The notes below the pieces were generated by a model. That model saw nothing but the letters and a program-made list of their open reading frames with translations, was not told the DNA's origin and did not search any database. Shown here piece after piece: positions 1-9,029 of a DNA stretch of 64,000 nt. The first letter of the stretch is position 1; each line of letters opens with the position of its first letter. A program made the translations under genes and the position numbers. Location: NCBI RefSeq assembly GCF_004761865.1, contig NZ_SJDM01000008.1:1-64000 (forward strand). The letters run 5' to 3'. This DNA comes from Crenalkalicoccus roseus (GTDB lineage Bacteria; Pseudomonadota; Alphaproteobacteria; Acetobacterales; Acetobacteraceae).

Positions 1-26
1 CCAGCCTACCGGTTTGTCCACGCGGC

Positions 27-1271
27 CTAGAGCGGCCGGTTGGCGCGGGCGAGCACCGCTTCGAACAGCACCTGGCAGCCGGCCTCCGCCTCCTCCGGCA
101 GGATGCTCTCCTCCTCGTTGTGGGAGAGGCCGTCCTTGCAGGGGGTGAAGATCATCGCCGTCGGCACGCGGCGGGCGACATAGACCGCGTCATGCCCGGC
201 GCCGGAGACGATCTCCCGCGCCTTGTAGCCGAGCCGCGCCGCGGCCTCGCGCACCAGCGCCACGCAGTCCGCATCGAAGGGCTGGTGGGCGAAGCGGAAC
301 AGTTCGGCAAGCCGCAGCCGGCAGCCGGTCTCGGCGACCAGTGCCGCGGCCTCCTCCGGAAAGCCTTCGGCCAGGCGCTCGATCTCCTCGGTGCGCGGGT
401 GGCGGAACTCGACCGAGAAGCGCACCTCGCCGGGGACGACGTTGCGGCTGTTCGGCACGACCTGCAGGAAGCCCACCGTGCCGCGGCCATCCTCGCCGCG
501 CTCGCGCATCCGACGGTCCACGAGGTCGATCACGCGCGCGGCGGCGACCAGCGCGTCGCGCCGCGCCGAGGGGGGCGTGGTGCCGGCATGGCTGTCGCGC
601 CCGGTGATCACGGCGTCCCACCACACCTGCGCCTGGGCGCCGGTGACGATGCCGATCATCCGGCCCTCCCGCTCCAGGATCGGGCCCTGCTCGATGTGCA
701 GCTCGAAATAGGCGTCGGCGGGGAAGGGCTCGGCCTTGTGCTCCCCCTTGTAGCCGATGGCGTCGAGCGCCTCGCCGACCGTGACGCCCTCCACGTCCTG
801 CCAGCCATAGGCCTGGTCCTGCGGATAGACGCCGGCCCAGACGCCGCTGCCCATCAGGGAGTGGCCGAAGCGGCTGCCCTCCTCGTCGGTCCAGTTCACC
901 AGCTCGAGCGGCGCCTCGGTGACGAGGCCGAGATCGTTCAGCGTGCGGATCACCTCGAGCCCGGCGAGCACGCCGAGCGCGCCGTCGAACTTCCCGCCCG
1001 AGGGCTGGCTGTCGAGGTGGCTGCCGAACAGCACCGGCGGGCGGGAGGGGTCGCGCCCCTCGCGGCGGGCGAACATGTTGCCCATGGCGTCCACGCGCAC
1101 CGCGAGGCCCGCCGCCTCGCACCAGGCGCGGAAGCGGTCGCGGCCGGCCCGGTCCACCTCGGTGAGCGTCAGACGGCGGACGCCGCCCCTCGGCGTGGCG
1201 CCGATCTCGGCCATCGCCATCAGGCTGTCCCACAGCCGCCTGCCGTCGATGCGCCGGTTGGTGCCGCTCAT
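27..1271 (-). CDS. Zn-dependent hydantoinase/carbamoylase family amidase
   Basis: A 414-residue M20-type amidohydrolase that would remove a carbamoyl or ureido group, as N-carbamoyl-L-amino acid hydrolase, beta-ureidopropionase or allantoate amidohydrolase do. Visible metal-site motifs in order are GSHLDSQPSGG with a following KFDGALG, the acidic DEEGSRFG, ELHIEQGP, and a C-terminal GLSHNEEE. The start is placed at MSGTNRR because GGAGGAGAGGG lies just upstream; reading further upstream gives low-complexity Gly/Arg sequence. Length is normal for the family. The exact substrate cannot be told from sequence. The gene runs in the same direction as the VOC gene upstream. Confidence 0.88.
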   Translation of the reverse strand: MSGTNRRIDGRRLWDSLMAMAEIGATPRGGVRRLTLTEVDRAGRDRFRAWCEAAGLAVRVDAMGNMFARREGRDPSRPPVLFGSHLDSQPSGGKFDGALGVLAGLEVIRTLNDLGLVTEAPLELVNWTDEEGSRFGHSLMGSGVWAGVYPQDQAYGWQDVEGVTVGEALDAIGYKGEHKAEPFPADAYFELHIEQGPILEREGRMIGIVTGAQAQVWWDAVITGRDSHAGTTPPSARRDALVAAARVIDLVDRRMRERGEDGRGTVGFLQVVPNSRNVVPGEVRFSVEFRHPRTEEIERLAEGFPEEAAALVAETGCRLRLAELFRFAHQPFDADCVALVREAAARLGYKAREIVSGAGHDAVYVARRVPTAMIFTPCKDGLSHNEEESILPEEAEAGCQVLFEAVLARANRPL

Positions 1272-1357
1272 GCCCTCTCCTCCACCCTCGCCCTGCCCTT
1301 CCCGGCCGGGAGTAGGTCCCGGCGCGGAGCCCGGCAAGCCGCCCCCGCGTGCCCGCC

Positions 1358-1798
1358 TCACCAGACCGGCCAGAGCCCCGGCGTCGCCAGTTCCAGGAGG
1401 TGCCCGTCCGGATCGCGGAAGTAGATGCTGATGCTGCCGCGCGGCCAGCGGGTGCGCCCCTCGATCGCGACGCCCCGGGCGGCGAGGCGCGCCTCCCAGG
1501 CCGGCAGGTCCTCCGCCGCCACGGCGAGGGCGCAGTGGATCGGGCCATGGCCGTCATGCGGCGGGATGGTGCCGCCGGGCAGGTGCGCCGTCTCGGTGGC
1601 ACCGCCGCGCTGGAAGATCAGCAGGGCGCTGCGCCCGCCCACCGGATAGGCGGTGAGGCGCGCGTCGTGGAACATGAGGGAAAGCCCCAGCACGCCTTCA
1701 TAGAAGGCGCGGGCGCGGTCCATGTCGTCCACGTAGAGCGCCGTCTCCAGCACGCCGGAGAGCGACGGGGGACGGTCGGGCGGGGTGTCGCTGGCCAT
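1358..1798 (-). CDS. VOC family (glyoxalase/dioxygenase fold) protein
   Basis: A 146-residue single-unit vicinal oxygen chelate protein. Two beta-alpha-beta-beta-beta modules are visible: the first around LYVDDMDRARAFYEGVLGL, the second around PIHCALAV and ending in FRDPDGHLLELATP, where the His and Glu would be metal ligands. The first ligand position, usually His, is not obvious in ETALYV. The start MASDTPP is chosen because GGAGGATCGCGC precedes it; a start 12 codons upstream is possible. Substrate is unknown; members range from glyoxalase to antibiotic-binding proteins. Confidence 0.8.
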   Translation of the reverse strand: MASDTPPDRPPSLSGVLETALYVDDMDRARAFYEGVLGLSLMFHDARLTAYPVGGRSALLIFQRGGATETAHLPGGTIPPHDGHGPIHCALAVAAEDLPAWEARLAARGVAIEGRTRWPRGSISIYFRDPDGHLLELATPGLWPVW

Positions 1799-1937
1799 GC
1801 GCGCGATCCTCCGCCGCTCCTCCGGGGCGTGCAACCCACGCCTTGGCGACAGGCCGAACCCCGGCCCCGCACGCGTGTTTCTGGTTCCGGCGGCCGGCGC
1901 GGCGCGGCCGCCGGCCGTGGAGAGGGAGACGGCGGAG

Positions 1938-2384
1938 ATGAGGCGGATTCTCGGCGCGGCGATGCTGGCGGCGGCGCTCCTGCTCGGCGGGGGCGCGGCG
2001 CTGGCCCAGGGCAGCCCGGCGACGACGGTGCCGGTGCCGATGACCGACCATCAGATCGAGACGGTGCTGCGCGCCCGCGGCTACTCCGAGATCGAGGGGC
2101 TGCGGCGCGAGGGCGAGGTGTTCCGGATCGACCGCGCGAAACGCTACGGCGAGGAGGTGACGGACCTCACCGTGGACGCGGCGAGCGGACAGGTGCACAA
2201 CGAGACCATGAGCGAGGCCCAGGCCCGCGCCATGCTGCGCGAGCGCGGCTTCACCGAGGTGACGGAGGTGCGGCGGGAGGGCGACCTGATCATCGCCCGC
2301 GGCCGCCGCGGCGCCGATCCGGTGGAGGTGCGCATCGACCCGAGCACTGGCGCCGTCACCCGCCAGCAGCAGGCGGTGAACTGA
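1938..2384 (+). CDS. Exported PepSY-like domain protein
   Basis: A 148-residue protein with a clear signal peptide (MRR, then a hydrophobic Ala/Leu core ending ALAQ near residue 24). The mature part holds two tandem repeats of about 45 residues: QIETVLRARGYSEIEGLRREG and QARAMLRERGFTEVTEVRREG, each followed by a beta-rich stretch ending in a DP/VDAASG-type turn. This double helix-strand arrangement is typical of PepSY-like periplasmic proteins. No catalytic residues are seen. It is divergent from the VOC gene. Role unknown; a periplasmic binding or inhibitory role is only inference. Confidence 0.75.
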   Translation: MRRILGAAMLAAALLLGGGAALAQGSPATTVPVPMTDHQIETVLRARGYSEIEGLRREGEVFRIDRAKRYGEEVTDLTVDAASGQVHNETMSEAQARAMLRERGFTEVTEVRREGDLIIARGRRGADPVEVRIDPSTGAVTRQQQAVN

Positions 2385-2457
2385 GGGCCCGTCCGGGCCA
2401 GGGGCGGGAAGGGGTGGCGGCACGCCGCGCGCGGGCCCCTCCCCCGCGCCGCCCCTC

Positions 2458-3318
2458 TCAGGCGCCCTGGTCGAGCCCCGCCCGCAGCCGTCGCCCTTCC
2501 TCGCTTCCGGGCGGGATCAGCCCCTCGCGCAGGAAGAGGTCGATCAGCACCAGGTTCACGTTGAACTTGACCTCATCGGTGTCGCGCACCGCCTCCATCA
2601 CCCGCGCGGCCGGCCACAGCTCGAAGCGCTCCACCTCGTCGTCCTGCGGATGCGGCACGAACTCCTCGGGCAGGTCGAGGTCGAAGCAGTGCAGCACGTC
2701 CCGCCGCAGCCCCTCCTCCGTGCGCATGACGTAGGAGACGCGACCCACCCGCCGCGCCGTGGCGGCAAGCTCCGGCGGCACGCCCGCCTCCTCCGCCGCC
2801 TCCTTCACCAGCGTCTCCTCTGCCGTGAGGCCGGCGGGGATGCCCCCCGCCACCAGGTGGTCGAGCTTGCCCGGCGCCACCGTCTTGTGCCGCGACCGCC
2901 AGCCGACCCAGAGGTGCAGCCCGTCCGCCCGGCGCACCAGCCCGTTCACGTGCACGCCCTGGGAGATGACGCCGAAGGCGGGGATGGCGCCACGGTCGAG
3001 GGTGGCGAGCACCGCCCCCTCCGGCGTGGCGCGGATGTCGAAGGGCTCGCCCCGCAGGCGGAAGAAGCCCCGCCCGGCGAGGGAGCGGGCGATGGTGGCC
3101 AGCGCCTCGGACCGCGCGCCCGGGCTGCGCAGCCGCCCGGCCAGGGCCGCGCCCTGCGCGTCGAAATGCACCTCGCGCGGAAAGAAGGTCAGGGCGCGGG
3201 CCAGATCCGGGTCGAGCCAGCCGACCCGTGCCTCGCCGATGCGGAAGGGGATCAGCCCCGCCGGCGAGGGGAGGTTGTTGCAGGCGGCGATGTGGCGCTC
3301 GAAGCCGGAGAGGGTCAT
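2458..3318 (-). CDS. Nudix hydrolase with N-terminal DUF4743-type domain
   Basis: A 286-residue protein. The N-terminus (FERHIAACNN, residues 6-15) and the following 110 residues match the domain found ahead of the Nudix fold in yeast/plant thiamine-pyrophosphate-related Nudix proteins (DUF4743). The Nudix box is at residues 158-180 and keeps KEAAEEAG, but the first conserved Glu is Leu164 and the Arg of REXXEE is Lys172, which is usual in this subfamily. Likely activity is on damaged thiamine diphosphate or a similar diphosphate; this is family inference. The start is set by homology at MTLSGFERH, as no strong SD is visible. Confidence 0.82.
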   Translation of the reverse strand: MTLSGFERHIAACNNLPSPAGLIPFRIGEARVGWLDPDLARALTFFPREVHFDAQGAALAGRLRSPGARSEALATIARSLAGRGFFRLRGEPFDIRATPEGAVLATLDRGAIPAFGVISQGVHVNGLVRRADGLHLWVGWRSRHKTVAPGKLDHLVAGGIPAGLTAEETLVKEAAEEAGVPPELAATARRVGRVSYVMRTEEGLRRDVLHCFDLDLPEEFVPHPQDDEVERFELWPAARVMEAVRDTDEVKFNVNLVLIDLFLREGLIPPGSEEGRRLRAGLDQGA

Positions 3319-3466
3319 CCGGGTGATGTAGGCCGGATCGCACGGGGATGCGAAGGCGGGGGAGGGCGCCGCCCAGGGCGGCGTCCCGCGGCCCGGCCAT
3401 GCGGCGGCGGCGGGTTCCCGTCCCCGCGGCCAGGACCCATCTTCGGCGGAACGAACGGAGTCGCCC

Positions 3467-5347
3467 TTGTCCGCCACCAGAACCGCCGTGCCCGCGCGGC
3501 GCGGCCACCTGCGCACCCTGCTCGCCCTCCTGCCCTGGCTCTGGCCGCGGCAGGAGGCGGGGCTGCGGCTGCGCGTCGTCCTGTCCCTGCTCTGCCTGGT
3601 GCTGGCCAAGGCGGCGAACGTGCTGGTGCCGATCGTCTATGCCCGGGCGGTGGACGCGCTGGCGCCGCAGGCGGGGGCGGGGCAGGTGCTGGCCATCCCG
3701 CTCGCGCTCATCCTCGGCTACGGGGTGTTGCGGGTGGCGAGCAGCGGCCTCGGGGAGCTGCGCAGCGCGCTCTTCGCCGGGGTGCAGGCGCGGGCGGCGC
3801 GGCGCATCGCGCTCGCCGTGTTCCGCCACCTGCACGCCCTGTCGCTGCGCTACCACATGGACCGGCAGACGGGGGGGCTCTCGCGGGTGATCGAGCGCGG
3901 CACGCGCGGCATCACCTTCGTGCTGAACTTCCTGCTGTTCAACATCATCCCGACCATCCTCGAGATCCTGCTGGTGGCGGGCATCCTCTGGGCGATGTTC
4001 GACGTCTCCTTCGCCGCGGTGACGCTGGCGACGATCGCCGCCTATGTCGCCTTCACCCTGGCCTTCACCAACTGGCGCCTGCGCTTCCGGCGGGAGATGA
4101 ACCAGACCGACCAGGACGCCAACACCAAGGCGATCGACAGCCTGCTCAACTACGAGACGGTGAAGTACTTCGGCAACGAGGAGCACGAGGCGCGGCGCTA
4201 CGACGCGAGCCTCGCCCGCTACGAGCGGGCCTATGCGCGCTCCGAGGTCACGCTGAACATGCTGAACGCCGGGCAGGCGGCGATCATCGCCCTCGGCCTG
4301 ACGCTGGTGATGCTGCTCGCCGCGCGCGGCATCGCCGGCGGCGCCATGACGGTCGGCGACTTCGTGCTGGTCAATACCTACCTGATCCAGCTCTACCTGC
4401 CGCTGAACGTGCTCGGCTTCGCCTACCGCGAGATCCGCCAGGGGCTGACCGACACGGAGGAGATGTTCGCCCTGCTCGACGAGCCGCAGGAGGTGGCGGA
4501 CGCGCCCGGCGCGCCCGCCCTGCGCCCCGGCCCGGGCGAAGTGGCGTTCGAGGATGTCCGCTTCGGCTACCGCCCCGACCGGCCGATCCTCAAGGGCGTC
4601 TCCTTCCGCGTGCCGCCGGGACGGATGCTGGCGATCGTGGGGCCGACGGGGGCGGGCAAGTCCACCATCTCGCGCCTGCTGTTCCGCTTCTACGACGCCA
4701 CGGGCGGGCGGATCCTGGTGGACGGGCAGGACATACGCGGCGTGACGCAGCGCTCGCTCCGCGCCGCCATCGGCGTGGTGCCGCAGGACACGGTGCTGTT
4801 CAACGACACCATCCGCTACAACATCGCCTATGGCCGCCCCGGCGCGAGCGAGGAGGAGATCGTGCGGGCCGCGAAGCTCGCGCAGGTGCACGACTTCGTC
4901 ATGCGCCTGCCGGAGGGCTACCGCACCATGGTGGGGGAGCGCGGGCTCAAGCTTTCGGGCGGGGAGAAGCAGCGCGTGGCGATCGCGCGCACCATCCTCA
5001 AGGATCCGCGCATCCTGATCCTGGACGAGGCGACCAGCGCCCTCGACACCCGCACCGAGCAGGAGATCCAGGCGGCGCTGCGCGAGGTCTCGGCGCACCG
5101 CACCACCATCGTCATCGCGCACCGGCTCTCCACGGTGGTGGAGGCGGACGAGATCCTGGTGCTGCAGGACGGAGAGGTGGCGGAGCGCGGCACCCATGCC
5201 GAGCTGCTGGCGCGGGACGGGCTCTACGCCGGGATGTGGCGGCGCCAGTCCGAGGCGGTGGCGGCGGCCGAGGCGGCGGCGGCGGCGCAGCGCGCGGCCG
5301 AGCTTGACCAGCCGCGGGGCCGGGCGCTGGAGGCGCCGGCCGGCTGA
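3467..5347 (+). CDS. Atm1-type ABC exporter (half-transporter, fused TMD-NBD)
   Basis: A 626-residue ABC half-transporter of the Atm1/ABCB7/HMT family, which exports glutathione-linked sulfur or metal compounds across the inner membrane. Residues about 30-320 carry six membrane segments. The nucleotide-binding domain has Walker [10 protein letters not shown] (about 390), signature [10 protein letters not shown] (about 494), Walker [13 protein letters not shown] (about 516) and the H-loop IVIAHRLST. The start is a TTG preceded by GGAG at 8 bases. The Ala/Glu-rich C-terminal tail is low complexity. It is divergent from the Nudix gene with 148 bases between. Confidence 0.9.
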   Translation: MSATRTAVPARRGHLRTLLALLPWLWPRQEAGLRLRVVLSLLCLVLAKAANVLVPIVYARAVDALAPQAGAGQVLAIPLALILGYGVLRVASSGLGELRSALFAGVQARAARRIALAVFRHLHALSLRYHMDRQTGGLSRVIERGTRGITFVLNFLLFNIIPTILEILLVAGILWAMFDVSFAAVTLATIAAYVAFTLAFTNWRLRFRREMNQTDQDANTKAIDSLLNYETVKYFGNEEHEARRYDASLARYERAYARSEVTLNMLNAGQAAIIALGLTLVMLLAARGIAGGAMTVGDFVLVNTYLIQLYLPLNVLGFAYREIRQGLTDTEEMFALLDEPQEVADAPGAPALRPGPGEVAFEDVRFGYRPDRPILKGVSFRVPPGRMLAIVGPTGAGKSTISRLLFRFYDATGGRILVDGQDIRGVTQRSLRAAIGVVPQDTVLFNDTIRYNIAYGRPGASEEEIVRAAKLAQVHDFVMRLPEGYRTMVGERGLKLSGGEKQRVAIARTILKDPRILILDEATSALDTRTEQEIQAALREVSAHRTTIVIAHRLSTVVEADEILVLQDGEVAERGTHAELLARDGLYAGMWRRQSEAVAAAEAAAAAQRAAELDQPRGRALEAPAG

Positions 5348-5464
5348 TGCCGGCACCCGCCGCCGGCGCGTGGCACGCGGGACACGCCCCCGCCGGTTGG
5401 CGGCGGAGGGGTTCCCCCGGCACCCCGGGCGACCTATCTGCCGGCCGGAAAAGAAAGGTGCCGC

Positions 5465-5734
5465 ATGCAGCTAGACCCCCAGGGCGTGGCCCCCGAAGAT
5501 CTCAGCCACGCCGGATCGGTGGTGGACAAGGCCATCGAATACATGATGGACCAGAAGATCGCGCCGGTCTCGATCGCCTCGGCCCTGCTCGGCGGCGCCC
5601 TCGGCATGCTCGCGCGCACCCTGGACGACCGTGCGGTGGCCGCGGTGCTGCGCAACGCCCTCGCCTCGGTCGAGGCCGGGGAGCTGCGGGAGATGCGGGG
5701 GCAGATGCCGGGCCGGCCCCAGGCGGGGCTCTGA
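5465..5734 (+). CDS. Small helical protein of unknown function
   Basis: An 89-residue protein with GAAAGG ahead of the ATG. Residues 15-75 are predicted helical by eye. A short stretch at residues 33-50 (IAPVSIASALLGGALGML) is hydrophobic and Gly/Ala-rich and could be a membrane-associated helix, followed by an amphipathic Arg/Glu helix. No known motif is recognised. It stands alone downstream of the ABC exporter, 117 bases away, in the same direction. Coding bias (G/C at third positions) supports a real gene. Confidence 0.6.
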   Translation: MQLDPQGVAPEDLSHAGSVVDKAIEYMMDQKIAPVSIASALLGGALGMLARTLDDRAVAAVLRNALASVEAGELREMRGQMPGRPQAGL

Positions 5735-5934
5735 CACGGCCGGCGGCCTCACCGGGCATGTCCGCGCATCGGGCTGCCGCGATCCCGTCGCGGCGGGCTG
5801 CGCCGGGCCCCGGCGTGGCGGCCGTGCCATGCCACGCGGGCCGGGGGATGCGGCCGCCGGCATGAGACGCGGCGCGCCGGCTTGACGGGCCGCCCCCGGC
5901 CGGGCCATACGCCGCCGACCCAGGACACCTTCGG

Positions 5935-5954
5935 CACGCGGCCCCGGCCGCGTG
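5935..5954. promoter_or_regulatory. Near-perfect 20-bp palindrome in the rpmB leader
   Basis: Nine-base arms CACGCGGCC and GGCCGCGTG are separated by CC, ending 23 bases before the rpmB ATG. It could fold as an RNA hairpin in the 5' leader or act as a DNA operator. There is no T tract, so it does not look like an intrinsic terminator. Confidence 0.4.
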
Positions 5955-5977
5955 CGCGCATTTTCGGGAACCGCGCC

Positions 5978-6280
5978 ATGGCCCGCCGTTGCGGCATCAC
6001 CGGCAAGGGCGTGCTGACGGGCAACAACGTCAGCCACGCCAACAACAAGACCCGCCGTCGATTCCTGCCCAACCTGCAGGAGACGTCCTTCTTCTCCGAC
6101 GTGCTGGCGACCAGCGTGCGCCTGCGCCTCTCGACCCACGGCATCCGCACGGTGGAGCACAATGGCGGCCTCGACGCCTTCCTGCTCGGCACCCCGGACC
6201 GCAAACTGCCGGAGGAGGCGCGGGCGCTGAAGCGGCGGATCGAGCGCGCCAAGGCGAAGAAGGACGCCACCGCCGCCTGA
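5978..6280 (+). CDS. rpmB: 50S ribosomal protein L28
   Basis: A 100-residue protein with the L28 signature: [11 protein letters not shown] at the N-terminus, [15 protein letters not shown] (residues 15-29), and [12 protein letters not shown]. It is a component of the large ribosomal subunit near the tRNA exit region. The ATG follows GGGAA at suitable spacing. Length matches alphaproteobacterial L28, which has a longer C-terminal helix than that of E. coli. It is not next to rpmG here and appears to be a single-gene unit with its own leader palindrome and a hairpin just downstream. Confidence 0.96.
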   Translation: MARRCGITGKGVLTGNNVSHANNKTRRRFLPNLQETSFFSDVLATSVRLRLSTHGIRTVEHNGGLDAFLLGTPDRKLPEEARALKRRIERAKAKKDATAA

Positions 6281-6288
6281 GCCGGCAG

Positions 6289-6309
6289 GCCGCGGGAGAG
6301 GCCCGCGGC
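6289..6309 (+). terminator. Hairpin downstream of rpmB
   Basis: Perfect 8-bp stem GCCGCGGG / CCCGCGGC with loop AGAGG, starting 8 bases after the rpmB stop. No T run follows, so it could be a weak or Rho-assisted terminator or a 3'-end stabiliser. Confidence 0.4.
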
Positions 6310-6434
6310 GCCTCCCCGCGGAAAAGCGGCAAGGCCGCCCGGCCGGGAGCGGCCCCCTGGCCCAGCCCCCGATCCCGGCGGCCAGGGCGTGGATGGTTAG
6401 GGATTTTTCAACTTACTGCTGCTAGGCTGGGGCC

Positions 6435-7196
6435 ATGTTCGGCCTTCCCGCCTCGCTCGCCCTCGCCCTGATCGCCGCCGTGGCGGTGCTGTTCGCCTGG
6501 CGGCTCAACCATCGGCTGAGCTTCGTGGAAGCCGCCGCCCTCCGGAAGGGGCATGAGGCGGCCATGCGGGGCCGCACCCTCGGGCTGCTGGTGCAGGAGC
6601 TGCGTGCCGCCGGCCTTTCCCTGCTCGGCCATGGCGGCACCCTGCCCCCCGCGCTCGGCGCCACCGTCGCGGCGGAGGCGGACCGCCTGCTGCGCCTCGC
6701 CGACAACCTGTCCGACTGGCTGGCGGCCGAGGCCGGCCCGCGCGTGCTGCGGCCCGAACGCCTGGCCCTGCAGCCCCTGATCGAGGAAACGGTGGCGATG
6801 GTCGCGGCCCAGCTCGGCCCCGGGCAGCGGCACTGGCGCCTCTCCCCCGATTTCGCCCCCCTGATCCTGCAGGCCGACCGGCGGGCCCTGCGCGCCGCGC
6901 TGCACCAGGTGCTCGCCCGCGCCGCGCGCATGACCCGTGACGGGGACTGGATAGACCTGCGGCCGGTGCTGACGCCGGAGAGCCTCGCCATCGTGGTGGA
7001 GGACGAAGGGGCCGGATTGCCGGCCGAGGACCTCGCCGCCGGCGCCGAGGGCACGCGCGGCCTCTGCTTCGGCCTCGCCGTGGCGCGCTCGCTGCTGGAG
7101 GCGCATGGGGGCGGGCTCCGGATCGAGAGCGCGCGCGGCATCGGCGCGCGCGCCTGGCTCACCCTGCCGCGGGAGCGCGCGCCCGGCCTCGCCTGA
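6435..7196 (+). CDS. Degenerate histidine-kinase-like protein (probable pseudokinase)
   Basis: A 253-residue protein with one N-terminal membrane segment (residues 4-21), a DHp-like helical hairpin and a HATPase-like domain. The H-box position reads VQELRAAG instead of HELRTP, so the phospho-acceptor His is replaced by Gln54. The N-box reads HQVLARAARM, losing both conserved Asn residues (N to Q and N to R). The D-box VEDEGAGLP and the G-box GLCFGLAVARSLLEAHGG remain recognisable. No response regulator is adjacent. It may act as an ATP-binding scaffold or phosphotransfer partner rather than a kinase. The upstream 40 bases are unusually AT-rich and may hold its promoter. Confidence 0.72.
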   Translation: MFGLPASLALALIAAVAVLFAWRLNHRLSFVEAAALRKGHEAAMRGRTLGLLVQELRAAGLSLLGHGGTLPPALGATVAAEADRLLRLADNLSDWLAAEAGPRVLRPERLALQPLIEETVAMVAAQLGPGQRHWRLSPDFAPLILQADRRALRAALHQVLARAARMTRDGDWIDLRPVLTPESLAIVVEDEGAGLPAEDLAAGAEGTRGLCFGLAVARSLLEAHGGGLRIESARGIGARAWLTLPRERAPGLA

Positions 7197-7210
7197 GCCG
7201 GGCAGCCCCC

Positions 7211-7393
7211 TTATTCCAGATCGGCGAGCGCGGCCGCGATCAGCGCCGCGACCCGCTCCGCGTCGTCCACCTCCCGCGCCAGGAGCAGGGCGAGCTTGGC
7301 CAGGAACAGACGCTCGCGCTCCGGCCCGGCCGCGGCCACCGCCTCCGCCAGCCGCTCCCACAGCGCCTCCAGCGCCTCGCCTTGCGCCGCCAT
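7211..7393 (-). CDS. DUF2783-like small protein, partner of the FAD monooxygenase
   Basis: A 60-residue, fully helical protein starting MAAQGEALEALWERL. It contains LAKLALLLAREVDD, which resembles the conserved core of the DUF2783 small proteins that sit beside FAD-dependent oxidoreductases. Its ATG lies 2 bases beyond the stop of the monooxygenase gene, so the two are translationally coupled. It may be a small structural or regulatory subunit; this is inferred only from gene order. It is convergent with the kinase-like gene. Confidence 0.65.
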   Translation of the reverse strand: MAAQGEALEALWERLAEAVAAAGPERERLFLAKLALLLAREVDDAERVAALIAAALADLE

Positions 7394-7395
7394 GC

Positions 7396-9021
7396 TCAGC
7401 TCCCTCGTCCCATCATGCGCGCCAGCGCCGCGCCGAAGGCGGAGGCGTCGAAGCGCCGCCAGCGCCAGGCCACATGCAGGTCCGGCCGCAGCAGGTAGCC
7501 GGCGCCGGGCGCGTCGAGGCCGAGCAGCGCCACGGCGCGCGCCTCCTCCCGCCCGATGCGCAGCAGCGCGAGGCCCGGCACGGCGGCGAGATGCGCCTCG
7601 GCCGCCGCATCCCCGGCCGCGAGCAGCGCCGTGGGCGCGGGGCCGAGCAGGTCGAGCAGGTGCCCTCGCCGCCCTCCGGGCAGGGTCAGCGGCACGCTCG
7701 GCAGCACGGCGCCGGGCGGCGGGCCGGCCTCCCACTCCCCCTGCTCCGGCGTCGAGAGCGGCGAGCAGGGCAGCGCGACCGCACTGCTCTGCCGCGGGTC
7801 CACCAGGGCGCGCGCCCAGGGGTGGGAGACGGCAAGCGACAGCGCCGCCTCGCGCAGCAGGGCGTGGCCGCGCGTCGGCGGGGTCATGAACAGCGTGCTC
7901 TTGCGCGCCTCGGCGATGTTGCGGCGGGCGGCGTAGACCCGCTCGGCCGAATAGCTGTCGAGCAGCGCCTCTCCCCCCTCCCCCCGCAGCACCGCGGCGA
8001 GCTTCCAGGCCAGGTTGCCGGCATCCTCGATGCCGGAGTTCATGCCGCGCACGCCGAAGATCGGCAGCAGATGCGCCGCATCGCCCGCGAACAGCACCCG
8101 GCCGTGGCGATAGGCGGGCAGGGTCAGGCAATGCGCGCGGTAGAGGCTGACGAGGAGAAGCTCGTAGCCGCCCCGCTCGCCGAGGGCGGCGAGGTGGGCG
8201 TCGATGCGCGCCCGCACCGCCTCCTCGCGCTGCGCCGCCTCCTCGTCCTCCTCCGGGCGGAGCTGGTAGTCCACGCGCCAGATGTCGCCGGGCTGGCGGT
8301 GCATCAGCAGGGTCGAGCCGGGGTTGGAGGGCGGGTCGAACCAGGCGCGGCGCTCCGTCGGGTGGCCGGAGCGCAGGCGGATGTCGGCGATCAGGTAGCG
8401 CCCCTCATGCGACTCCCCCTCCAGCCGCAGCCCCAGCGCCTGGCGCGCCGGGCTGCGCGCGCCATCCGCCGCCACCAGCCACTCCGCCTCCAGCGCGTAG
8501 GGGCCCTCAGGCGTGGCGATGGAGAGGCGCACCCCCTCGTCCCCCTGCTCCAGCGCCCGCATCTCGCTCCGCCAGCGGATCTCGACCTCGGGGCGGGAGG
8601 CCAGAGCATCGAGCAGCGCCTGCTCGGTGAAGCATTGCTGAAGGTTCAGCATGGGCGGGTGCTTCTGGTCGGCGTCGTGCAGCATGGCGAGGCGCAGCAC
8701 CTCGTGGCGGCGCCAGAAGCTGCGGCCGGAGGTCCAGGGCAGGCCGAGCGCCAGGATGCGCGAAGCGGCGCCGAACCCCTCCAGGATCTCCAGCGAGCGG
8801 CGGGAGATGCAGATGGCGCGGCTGCCGAAGCTCGCCCCCTCGCGCGCCTCGATGACCACGCAGGGGATGCCGTGGCGCGCCAGGCCCGCCGCGAGGGTCA
8901 GCCCGACCGGCCCGGCGCCGAGGATCGCCACGCGGTGCCGCACCCTCGCCCCGCGCAGCTCCGGCGGGGCGCGGAAGGGGTGGCGCGGCAGGCCGTGATA
9001 GTCGAAGGCATCCTCCGCCAT
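7396..9021 (-). CDS. FAD-dependent aromatic monooxygenase (PheA/TfdB/MhpA-like)
   Basis: A 541-residue class A flavoprotein hydroxylase. The dinucleotide-binding motif GAGPVG is at residues 35-40, the DG motif appears in VAADGARSPARQALG, and the GD motif in LFAGDAAHLLPIFGVRGMNSGIEDAGNLAWKL. The C-terminal 150 residues form a thioredoxin-like domain as in phenol hydroxylases. It would hydroxylate a phenolic substrate using NAD(P)H and O2. The hmgA/fahA genes 6 kb away suggest an aromatic-catabolism region, but no direct operon link exists. Substrate unknown. Confidence 0.85.
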   Translation of the reverse strand: MAEDAFDYHGLPRHPFRAPPELRGARVRHRVAILGAGPVGLTLAAGLARHGIPCVVIEAREGASFGSRAICISRRSLEILEGFGAASRILALGLPWTSGRSFWRRHEVLRLAMLHDADQKHPPMLNLQQCFTEQALLDALASRPEVEIRWRSEMRALEQGDEGVRLSIATPEGPYALEAEWLVAADGARSPARQALGLRLEGESHEGRYLIADIRLRSGHPTERRAWFDPPSNPGSTLLMHRQPGDIWRVDYQLRPEEDEEAAQREEAVRARIDAHLAALGERGGYELLLVSLYRAHCLTLPAYRHGRVLFAGDAAHLLPIFGVRGMNSGIEDAGNLAWKLAAVLRGEGGEALLDSYSAERVYAARRNIAEARKSTLFMTPPTRGHALLREAALSLAVSHPWARALVDPRQSSAVALPCSPLSTPEQGEWEAGPPPGAVLPSVPLTLPGGRRGHLLDLLGPAPTALLAAGDAAAEAHLAAVPGLALLRIGREEARAVALLGLDAPGAGYLLRPDLHVAWRWRRFDASAFGAALARMMGRGS

Positions 9022-9029
9022 GGCGGCCC

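Noticed and set aside
2573-5356. 927-codon minus-strand frame opposite the ABC exporter
   Set aside because: Composition is typical of antisense high-GC frames (His/Arg/Gln-rich) and the sense strand holds an intact Atm1-type gene.
5347-5464. GC-rich inverted GCCGGC motifs after the ABC exporter as a terminator
   Set aside because: Short GCCGGC palindromes are abundant by chance at this GC content, and no T run follows.
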